From NCBI GenBank assembly GCA_001800495.1, contig MGVM01000129.1:1367-6550 (forward strand): 5,184 nucleotides of DNA, read 5' to 3'. This DNA is from Elusimicrobia bacterium RIFOXYB2_FULL_48_7 (lineage in GTDB: Bacteria; Elusimicrobiota; Endomicrobiia; CG1-02-37-114; XYA2-FULL-39-19). Positions 1 through 5,184 of the stretch are shown here, in pieces (position 1 is the stretch's first letter; the number at the start of each line of letters is the position of its first letter). The position numbers and the translations under genes were made by a program. The notes under the pieces are model-generated. The model made no database searches. It was given only the letters and a program-made list of their open reading frames with translations, and was not told the origin of the DNA.

Positions 1-1
1 G

Positions 2-448
2 AGGACTCTTTCGCAGCAGCCGGATTTCTTCGATGAAAGAATCCTTGAGCCCATAAAAAACCTGGATGAACTGCTGGAAATGCAGAAAAAATACCCCAAC
101 GAAACAAAAATATATGAAAAACTCGCCTGGATCTATTCCAAGGAAAAAAACTTTCCCAAGGCCGTTGAATGCTACCGGAAAGCGCTCCAGATAAACCCGA
201 ACCTGCCCGGAGTTTACAACAATCTCGGCAACGTGCTTTTTTACCTTAACAACAGGCAGGGCTCGATTGAATGCTATAAAAGGTCAATCCAGGTTCTGCC
301 CAACCAGCTGGATGCCCACCTTAACCTGGGGATACTGCTTTACCTGGATGGAAAACTCAAGGAAGCCGCGGAGCACTTTGACTACGTGCTTAAACTCGAC
401 CCGGGCAATGAAAAAGCCATTGTTTACCTGAAAAAAATGAGAGAATGA
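2..448 (+). CDS. TPR-repeat protein, C-terminal part (5' truncated by window edge)
   Basis: The reading frame is open from the first full codon at base 2, so the ATG at 80 is probably internal; 148 residues are visible before the TGA at 446-448. Three consecutive 34-residue tetratricopeptide repeats lie at bases about 101-202, 203-304 and 305-406. Each has the TPR pattern: small or aromatic residues in helix A (LAWIY, LGNVLFY, LGILLY), an Ala/Ser-x-x-x-Tyr/Phe helix B (AVECYRKAL, SIECYKRSI, AAEHFDYVL) and a closing Asn/Asp-Pro. The residues just before them (DELLEMQKKYPN) resemble helix B of a further repeat. The chain ends in a short charged capping helix. TPR arrays are protein-protein interaction scaffolds; partner, localisation and full length cannot be told from this fragment, because any N-terminal enzymatic or membrane part lies outside. 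Its stop overlaps the start of the methyltransferase gene, so the two are probably co-translated. Confidence 0.9.
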   Translation, partial: RTLSQQPDFFDERILEPIKNLDELLEMQKKYPNETKIYEKLAWIYSKEKNFPKAVECYRKALQINPNLPGVYNNLGNVLFYLNNRQGSIECYKRSIQVLPNQLDAHLNLGILLYLDGKLKEAAEHFDYVLKLDPGNEKAIVYLKKMRE

Positions 449-1623
449 CTTTCCAAAACTGCCGCCATTTCGGCGCCTGCGGAGGCTGTTCCTTCCGCAA
501 TATCCCTTACCCGCAGCAGCTGGACAACAAACAAAAACGCCTGGAGTCCATTTTTGAGGCCTTGGCCAAAGATGTTCCTGTTTCACAGATCATCCCTTGT
601 CCTGCCCAGGACTATTACAGGAACAAGATGGAATTTGTTTTCAGCGATGACCACGGAAAACTTGTCCTGGGGCTTCACAAAAAACACAAGTTTGACCAGG
701 TTATTGACATTGAAGAGTGCCCGGTGTTTTCTCCGCAAACAGGCACTGTGCTTGAAACGGCGCGCAGGTGGGCGCGTGAAAACAAGTTAAACGTTTATAA
801 TGAAAAACAGGCCTCCGGGACTCTCAGGTACCTGGTGCTGCGCGAATCCAAAAGCACCAAACAATTGATGGCAAACCTGATAGTGAATGTCACGCCCTAT
901 ATGTTTGATTACGGATTCAAGAAAACAGCCCGCCAGCTGTCCGAACAATTCCTCCGGGCGGGTGTGCCGCTGGCCTGTATGACCGTGGGGCTTAACGATA
1001 GCAAGTCCGACGTCGCCCTCGCGGGTAAAAACACTCTCCTGCACGGCAATGATTTCATAGAGGAAAAAGTCGGCGGCGTCTCCTATAAAATACACCCCTA
1101 CACGTTTTTCCAGACAAACAGCAGCATTTGCGCGAAGCTCTATGAAACCCTCAAAGAAGCCGCCCTGAGCGAAAAAGGGACTACGGCTTTCGACCTCTTC
1201 TGCGGCTCCGGCGGGATAGCGCTTTATGCCGCGGATGTGTTTGAAAAAATAATCGGCATAGAACTCAACCCCGGCGCCGTGGAAAATGCCAAGGCCAACG
1301 CCGCGCTCAACAAAATAACCAACTGCGAGTTCATCTGCGAGCGGGTGGAAAATTACGTGAAGAAATTCGAGACATCCAAGTTCAAGGTCAAGCTTTCCAC
1401 TGTTATCATCGACCCCCCCAGGGCCGGCCTGCCGAAAAAAACCGTGCAGGCGATCATCGACCTGAACCCGGCATCAATAATTTACGTGTCTTGCAACCCC
1501 GGCTCGCTGGCGGTGGATTTGCAAAGCTTCCTCCAATTTTATAACATAGTAAAAGTTCAGCCGTTTGATATGTTCCCCCATACGCCGCACCTGGAAACCT
1601 TAGTAAAACTTACACATAAATAA
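445..1623 (+). CDS. rlmD: Fe-S-type 23S rRNA (uracil-C5)-methyltransferase, RlmD/RlmCD family, no TRAM domain
   Basis: Predicted cytoplasmic enzyme of 392 aa that transfers a methyl group from S-adenosylmethionine to C5 of a uridine in RNA. Four cysteines, C6, C12, C15 (within HFGACGGC) and C92 (EECPVF), match the 4Fe-4S ligands of E. coli RlmD (RumA), with near-identical spacing. The catalytic domain follows in family order: FFQTN at 221-225, SAM-binding DLFCGSGG at 250-257, IDPPRAG at 322-328, the SCNP nucleophile loop with Cys350, and DMFPHTPHLE at 375-384 with probable general base Glu384. The N-terminal TRAM RNA-binding domain of E. coli RlmD is absent: the protein begins directly at the cysteine cluster, and the bases upstream encode the TPR protein in another frame. 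The ATG at 445 overlaps the preceding TGA (ATGA), with only a weak GAGAGA purine stretch before it. Family membership is secure; the target base is not (23S U1939, U747, both, or tRNA U54), so the symbol is the closest family name. Confidence 0.88.
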   Translation: MTFQNCRHFGACGGCSFRNIPYPQQLDNKQKRLESIFEALAKDVPVSQIIPCPAQDYYRNKMEFVFSDDHGKLVLGLHKKHKFDQVIDIEECPVFSPQTGTVLETARRWARENKLNVYNEKQASGTLRYLVLRESKSTKQLMANLIVNVTPYMFDYGFKKTARQLSEQFLRAGVPLACMTVGLNDSKSDVALAGKNTLLHGNDFIEEKVGGVSYKIHPYTFFQTNSSICAKLYETLKEAALSEKGTTAFDLFCGSGGIALYAADVFEKIIGIELNPGAVENAKANAALNKITNCEFICERVENYVKKFETSKFKVKLSTVIIDPPRAGLPKKTVQAIIDLNPASIIYVSCNPGSLAVDLQSFLQFYNIVKVQPFDMFPHTPHLETLVKLTHK

Positions 1624-3777
1624 ATGGACGAATTACTCAACGATCTTAATCCGCCGCAAAAAGAGGCAGTCCTGCATACCGAAGGGCCATTGCTTGTATT
1701 GGCAGGCGCCGGCACGGGAAAAACCCGCGTCATAACCTACCGCATAGCCAACCTTCTAAACAAGGGCGTGGAGCCCTATAATATCCTTGCCATCACATTC
1801 ACCAACAAAGCTGCCGGGGAAATCAAGAAACGGGTGGCAACGCTTTCCGGCGAAAAAGCAGCGGGAGTTTGGCTTTCCACGTTCCATTCATTCGCCGCGA
1901 AAGTCCTGCGGATGGAAGCCAGGCATATAAACCTTAACCCAAATTACGTGATTTACGATGACGCGGACCAGAAAAACATAATAAAACAGTGCATAAAAGA
2001 ACTCAGCATTGACGAAAAGAAATTCAAGATCGGCTCCATACAGGACGCCATTTCCCGCGCCAAGGACGACCTGATCGATTCCGTTTCCTACAGCATTTAC
2101 ACCATCACCGACAACGACAAGATGAGGTACATGATTTCCAGCGTATACCAGCTCTATCAGAATAAACTCAACAGCTGCAACGCGCTTGATTTCGGCGATC
2201 TCCTGCTGAAACTGATGGAAACCTTCATGAATTACCCGGCCATCCGCGAAAAATACCAGGCCAGGTTCCATTACGTGCTTGTGGATGAATACCAGGATAC
2301 CAACAGGGCCCAGTACATGCTGGTAAAAACCCTTGCCGGTAAACACCATAACCTCTGCGTGGTGGGCGACGACGACCAGGCCATATATTCCTGGCGCGGC
2401 GCCAATGTCCGCAACATCCTTGATTTTGAAAAGGATTACCCCGAAGTCAAAATAATAAAACTCGAGCAGAATTACCGCTCGACCAAAGCCATACTGGACT
2501 GCTCCTGGAACGTAATAAAAAACAATTCAAGCCGCAAGGAAAAACGCCTGTGGACACACAAATCCACCGAGGAAAACGTGCGACTGCTGAGCTTCAGCGA
2601 TGAGCTGGAGGAAGCAAAATTTATAGCTAGGGAAATCAAAAGACAGCACTCCTCCGAAAACAAGCCCTACGACGGTTTCTCTGTTTTCTACAGGACTAAC
2701 GCGCAGAGCCGTGTTTTTGAAGACGCTTTCAGGCAGGAAGCTATCCCTTACAACATCGTAGGAACCCTCAAGTTCTACGACAGAAAGGAAATAAAGGACA
2801 TAATCTCGTACCTGAGGGTGATAATCAACCCCAACGACAACCTAAGTTTGAAAAGAATAATAAACGTGCCCCACAGGAGTATCGGGGACACAACGATCAA
2901 GACATTTGAGGAGCTGGCCGCGAAGGACAGCATTTCTCTATGGGAAGCCCTGGCGCGCCTGGAAGAATTCGACATAATGCCGCGTTCAAAAAAATCCGCG
3001 GCTGAATTCGTCGCGCTTATCAAAAGGTTTACGGTCCAGCTTGCCGAACTCACCGGGCCGGAACTTGTGCAGGCGGTTTTAAAGGAAAGCGGCTACCTGG
3101 CAGAACTTGAACTTGAGGATTCCGTGTATTCAAAGGAAAGAATAAACAACCTGATGGAATTTATATCAGCGGTGCAGGAATACAACGAACAGAACAACGG
3201 AGGCAAAATAGAGGATTTCCTGGCCAATGTCGCGCTGATGTCGGACCTGGACACCCTAGAGGCCCGCCAGGATATAAGTAAAGTAACTATAATGACGCTT
3301 CACCTGGCCAAGGGGCTGGAATTCGACACGGTATTCGTGACAGGCCTTGAAGAAGGCCTGTTCCCCATAGCTTCATCAATAATGGAAGACGATCTTGACG
3401 AAGAAAGGCGCCTGTGTTACGTGGGCATGACCCGGGCCAAAAACAGCCTTTTCCTGACCCACGCTGAATCCCGCAGATTATACGGGCAACTAAGGTTTAA
3501 CGCGCCTTCAAGGTTCATACATGAAGCGCACCTATCAACGGAGCCGGCGATAATGAATAAACCAGCACAAGTACAGCAAGCATTCCGACAAGATGAAAAA
3601 GGCCAGAACCGCAATAAATTTTACCGCAGGGGCCAGAGAGTAAAACACCCGGAATTCGGGAACGGAAGGATAGTCACTATAAGCGGTGATGAAGATGATT
3701 TGAAAGTAACCGTTATATTTGAAAACGGGGACATGAAGAAACTGCTTGTCAAATACGCTAATTTGCATGCATTCTGA
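1624..3777 (+). CDS. pcrA: ATP-dependent 3'-5' DNA helicase, PcrA/UvrD type (superfamily 1A)
   Basis: Complete 717-aa SF1A helicase, close to the usual length of PcrA/UvrD. The motifs are intact and in order: Q motif LNPPQKEAV (8-16), Walker A GAGTGKT (28-34, Lys33), motif Ia ITFTNKAAGE (57-66), Ib TFHSF (86-90), Walker B VDEYQDT (220-226), motif III VGDDDQAIYSWRGA (247-260), motif IV LEQNYRST (280-287), motif V TLHLAKGLEFDTVFVTGLEE (558-577) and motif VI RRLCYVGMTRAK (595-606, arginine finger region). Residues about 381-552 form the 2B insertion. After a variable polar linker (about 636-668), residues 670-714 (GQRVKHPEFGNGR, then a beta-rich segment ending KKLLVKYANL) match the Tudor-like C-terminal domain that in PcrA/UvrD contacts RNA polymerase. 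Known roles of the family are nucleotide-excision and mismatch repair, clearing of replication and transcription obstacles, and plasmid replication. The ATG directly abuts the rlmD TAA with no Shine-Dalgarno sequence visible, suggesting translational coupling. PcrA versus UvrD naming is arbitrary here. Confidence 0.96.
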   Translation: MDELLNDLNPPQKEAVLHTEGPLLVLAGAGTGKTRVITYRIANLLNKGVEPYNILAITFTNKAAGEIKKRVATLSGEKAAGVWLSTFHSFAAKVLRMEARHINLNPNYVIYDDADQKNIIKQCIKELSIDEKKFKIGSIQDAISRAKDDLIDSVSYSIYTITDNDKMRYMISSVYQLYQNKLNSCNALDFGDLLLKLMETFMNYPAIREKYQARFHYVLVDEYQDTNRAQYMLVKTLAGKHHNLCVVGDDDQAIYSWRGANVRNILDFEKDYPEVKIIKLEQNYRSTKAILDCSWNVIKNNSSRKEKRLWTHKSTEENVRLLSFSDELEEAKFIAREIKRQHSSENKPYDGFSVFYRTNAQSRVFEDAFRQEAIPYNIVGTLKFYDRKEIKDIISYLRVIINPNDNLSLKRIINVPHRSIGDTTIKTFEELAAKDSISLWEALARLEEFDIMPRSKKSAAEFVALIKRFTVQLAELTGPELVQAVLKESGYLAELELEDSVYSKERINNLMEFISAVQEYNEQNNGGKIEDFLANVALMSDLDTLEARQDISKVTIMTLHLAKGLEFDTVFVTGLEEGLFPIASSIMEDDLDEERRLCYVGMTRAKNSLFLTHAESRRLYGQLRFNAPSRFIHEAHLSTEPAIMNKPAQVQQAFRQDEKGQNRNKFYRRGQRVKHPEFGNGRIVTISGDEDDLKVTVIFENGDMKKLLVKYANLHAF

Positions 3778-3786
3778 TGAATGCAT
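3767..3786. terminator. Stop-codon hairpin between convergent genes, candidate weak bidirectional terminator
   Basis: A perfect 8-bp inverted repeat, ATGCATTC (3767-3774) and GAATGCAT (3779-3786), flanks the 4-base loop TGAT. The helicase stop TGA (3775-3777) opens the loop and a second in-frame TGA (3778-3780) follows directly. The stop of the convergent - strand gene (TAG, 3790-3788) is just outside the right arm. On the + strand the hairpin is followed after about 8 bases by GTTTTTC, a short U-run; on the - strand only AAATTAG-like sequence follows. The stem is A/T-rich (3 of 8 pairs G/C) and the U-tract is displaced, so strong intrinsic termination is uncertain. With only 10 bases between the two stops, this is the sole place for a terminator that does not lie inside coding sequence. 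Confidence 0.4.
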
Positions 3787-3787
3787 T

Positions 3788-4402
3788 CTAATTGTTTTTC
3801 ACCAGTATGTCGCCTATAATGTTCGCCGCCTCGTCCCCCCGGTCAGCCGCGTTTGAAAGGTGCCTGTAAATTTCCCTCGTTTTCAGTATCAAAATCACGT
3901 CATTGGTTTTAAAGAGTTCCACCAGCGCTTCCCTGTATTTGTGTTCCACCTTGTTTTCAAGTTTCTTCGCGCGGATGATGTGCTCGGTGCAAACCGCCGG
4001 GTAATTCTTCATGGAAATGATCGCCTTGCTGATTTCCTTGCTTGCCTCTTCCATGAACAGTGCTATTTCTTTCATGAAATTATTCGGCTTTATCTCAAAA
4101 AGCATCATTTCCTCAACCGTGGACTTAGTATAGTCCAGCATGTCATCAATCGCCCTGGACAGAGAAAATATGTCTTCCCTGTCAATCGGCGTCACAAAGG
4201 AACGGTTCAGTTCGTCAATCAGTATCCTCCTGAGCTCGTCCGCCTCCTCCTCCACCTGGTAAACCTTCTGCCCATTTTCTTTTGAAGGGTCCAGCAGGAA
4301 AGCATTCAGCAAAACCATGCCGTCCTGAACTTTCTTGGACTGCGTGACCAGCATTGAAATAAAATCAAACCTTTTTTTATACCAAAAGAATCCCTTAAAC
4401 AT
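3788..4402 (-). CDS. DUF47 / PhoU-like Pit accessory protein
   Basis: Predicted 204-aa, all-helical cytoplasmic protein of the DUF47 (PhoU_div, Pit accessory) family, which resembles PhoU and is commonly encoded beside Pit phosphate transporters. The N-terminus MFKGFFWYKKRFDF is typical. The PhoU-style acidic motifs, which in PhoU bind metal clusters, appear as EEEAD (51-55) followed by TPIDREDIFSL (71-81) and AIDDMLDY (84-91) in the first bundle, and as LENKVEHKY (148-156) and AADRGDEAANII (185-196) in the second. At E149-x-x-x-E153 a Glu replaces the usual second Asp, a conservative change. The ATG at 4402 is chosen because it gives the family N-terminus and has AAGGGGG five bases upstream. 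A longer in-frame version from 4483 would add 27 residues lying wholly inside pit and looking unlike the family. It starts 2 bases after the pit stop, so it is very likely co-transcribed with pit and modulates phosphate uptake; the mechanism is inferred from the family. Confidence 0.88.
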   Translation of the reverse strand: MFKGFFWYKKRFDFISMLVTQSKKVQDGMVLLNAFLLDPSKENGQKVYQVEEEADELRRILIDELNRSFVTPIDREDIFSLSRAIDDMLDYTKSTVEEMMLFEIKPNNFMKEIALFMEEASKEISKAIISMKNYPAVCTEHIIRAKKLENKVEHKYREALVELFKTNDVILILKTREIYRHLSNAADRGDEAANIIGDILVKNN

Positions 4403-4414
4403 CCCTACCCCCTT
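4403..4414 (-). promoter_or_regulatory. Ribosome-binding site of the DUF47 gene, inside the end of pit
   Basis: Read on the - strand, AAGGGGGTAGGG immediately precedes the ATG at 4402. Its AAGGGGG core is close to the AAGGAGG consensus and sits 5 bases from the start codon. It overlaps the last two sense codons (AGG GGG) and the TAG stop of pit. This site decides the start of the accessory gene at 4402 over the upstream in-frame ATG at 4483, and allows termination-reinitiation coupling between the two genes. Confidence 0.7.
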
Positions 4415-5184
4415 AATACCCTGCTTAGCACGAAATATGCTACTCCTGAAACCGCCGCCGCTACCGGCATGGTCACAAGCCACACAATCATTATTTCAGA
4501 TATCTTTTCCCATTTTACCGCTTTTATCCTGTCCGCACTTCCGGAACCCATTATGGAAGTCGAAACTATATGCGTGGAAGAAACCGGGAAACCCATCAGC
4601 GTGGAAGCGAGCATCACGCCGCCGGCTGAAAGCTGAGCGGAAAACCCGTGGATCTGTTTTATGCGGTAAATGCCGATACCCACCGTTTTAATCACGCTTT
4701 CCCCCCCGGCAAGTATGCCCAGCGCCATGAAGGAGGCGCAGAGGATTACAGCCCACTGGGGCGGTATTCCGGCTGATACTCCCCCGGACGCTGCCAGCAT
4801 CAGGGCGATTATGCCCATTGACTTCTGGGTATCGTTGGAGCCGTGAGAAACCGCGAGCAGCATCGAAACCGCTACCTGCAGGAACATGAACAACCCGTTA
4901 ATCCCGGGCGTAGTGTCCCTGGCGGCCACGTAAGTTATTTTTGTGAACAGATATCCAAAAATAAAACCAATCAGCGGGGTCAGGAACATCACAAGCAATA
5001 TTACCAGCACGTTATTCCAATGTATAAAACCTATGCCCCTGCCGAATATAACGCTGCCCAGCAGGCCGCCTATGAGCGAATGCGACGCAGAAACAGGAAA
5101 CCCCGAGTAAGTGCACCACAAGTTCCAGGAAATCGCTCCTGCTAGCGCCGCAAGGATGATAACCAGCCCGGTTTTCGCCGTAAT
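4405..5184 (-). CDS. pit: Pit-type inorganic phosphate transporter, C-terminal 259 residues (5' truncated by window edge)
   Basis: Integral inner-membrane permease of the PiT (SLC20) family; bacterial members take up phosphate, often as a metal-phosphate complex with protons. The frame is open to the window edge, so the TTG codon at 5121 is internal: the 21 codons before it encode ITAKTGLVIILAALAGAISW-like sequence typical of Pit. Numbering from the edge, the fragment shows GFPVSASHSLIGG (28-40), the conserved HGSNDTQKSMG signature (114-124) and GFPVSSTHIVSTSIMGSG (198-215). The GFPVSxxH elements belong to the two inverted-topology repeats characteristic of the family. Several hydrophobic segments lie between them, including about 58-78, 100-120, 125-140 and a final one at about 230-255. 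The chain ends VLRG-TAG at 4407-4405. The N-terminal part, with the first GxNDxxN-type signature, lies outside the window. It is followed 2 bases later by its DUF47 accessory gene. Metal-phosphate specificity and possible sulfate transport by related proteins cannot be resolved from sequence alone. Confidence 0.93.
   Translation of the reverse strand: MTAKTGLVIILAALAGAISWNLWCTYSGFPVSASHSLIGGLLGSVIFGRGIGFIHWNNVLVILLVMFLTPLIGFIFGYLFTKITYVAARDTTPGINGLFMFLQVAVSMLLAVSHGSNDTQKSMGIIALMLAASGGVSAGIPPQWAVILCASFMALGILAGGESVIKTVGIGIYRIKQIHGFSAQLSAGGVMLASTLMGFPVSSTHIVSTSIMGSGSADRIKAVKWEKISEIMIVWLVTMPVAAAVSGVAYFVLSRVLRG

Noticed and set aside
80..82. ATG at 80 as the start of the TPR protein
   Set aside because: The frame is open from base 2, and the upstream residues look like helix B of another TPR, so this Met is most likely internal.
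101..406. Three repeated units of 102 bases
   Set aside because: The periodicity is explained by protein-level TPR repeats; the DNA copies are diverged, so this is not a separate nucleotide repeat element.
1888..2349. A 153-codon open frame on the - strand inside the helicase gene
   Set aside because: It is antisense to helicase domains 1A/1B with all motifs intact on the + strand; no family features or ribosome-binding context support it.
3860..4285. A 141-codon open frame on the + strand opposite the DUF47 gene
   Set aside because: It is antisense to a well-supported conserved gene, with no recognisable domain and a composition expected of a shadow frame.
4403..4483. A 27-residue N-terminal extension of the DUF47 protein starting at the ATG at 4483
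   Set aside because: It lies entirely inside the pit C-terminal coding region and has a composition unlike the family. The ATG at 4402 gives the typical MFKGFF start and has a good ribosome-binding site.
5119..5121. TTG as a start codon for the Pit protein
   Set aside because: The same frame continues without a stop to the window edge, and the upstream codons encode conserved Pit membrane sequence, so the gene is truncated by the window and does not start here.
4843..5145. A 100-codon + strand open frame opposite pit
   Set aside because: It is an Arg/Gln/Asn-rich translation typical of antisense to membrane-protein coding sequence, with no recognisable domain.

Overview
The window reads as ordinary, densely packed bacterial chromosome. 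It has about half G+C, coding on nearly every base, and no RNA gene, mobile element, CRISPR array or gene-free stretch longer than about 10 bases. Codon use is mixed, with frequent ATA (Ile) and AGG (Arg) next to G/C-ending codons. That fits a mid-GC, deep-branching bacterium, possibly an uncultured phylum such as Elusimicrobiota or Omnitrophota, but this placement is a weak guess and nothing in the window fixes the taxonomy.

Left part, + strand (1-3777): a three-gene head-to-tail run. It starts with the C-terminal end of a tetratricopeptide-repeat (TPR) protein cut by the window edge. Next is an iron-sulfur-type RNA m5U methyltransferase of the RlmD/RlmCD family, starting in a 4-base ATGA overlap with the TPR gene. 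Last is a full-length PcrA/UvrD-type DNA helicase whose ATG directly follows the methyltransferase stop codon. The spacing implies one transcript with translational coupling. The products act in different processes (protein scaffolding, RNA modification, DNA repair/transcription-coupled processes), so this looks like a housekeeping operon and not a dedicated pathway.

Junction (about 3767-3790): the helicase gene ends in two TGA codons inside a perfect 8-bp hairpin with a 4-base loop. The convergent gene's stop codon lies just beyond it. This is the only non-coding structure of note and may be a shared, probably weak, terminator.

Right part, - strand (3788-5184): a phosphate-transport pair. 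A Pit-type (PiT/SLC20) inorganic phosphate permease, cut at its N-terminal side by the window edge, is followed 2 bases later by a DUF47/PhoU-like Pit accessory protein. The accessory gene's ribosome-binding site lies within the last codons of pit. The two are very likely co-transcribed, with the accessory protein modulating Pit.

No previously undescribed system was found. The more interesting points are the absence of a TRAM domain from an Fe-S-type methyltransferase, the pit-first gene order, and the stop-codon hairpin.
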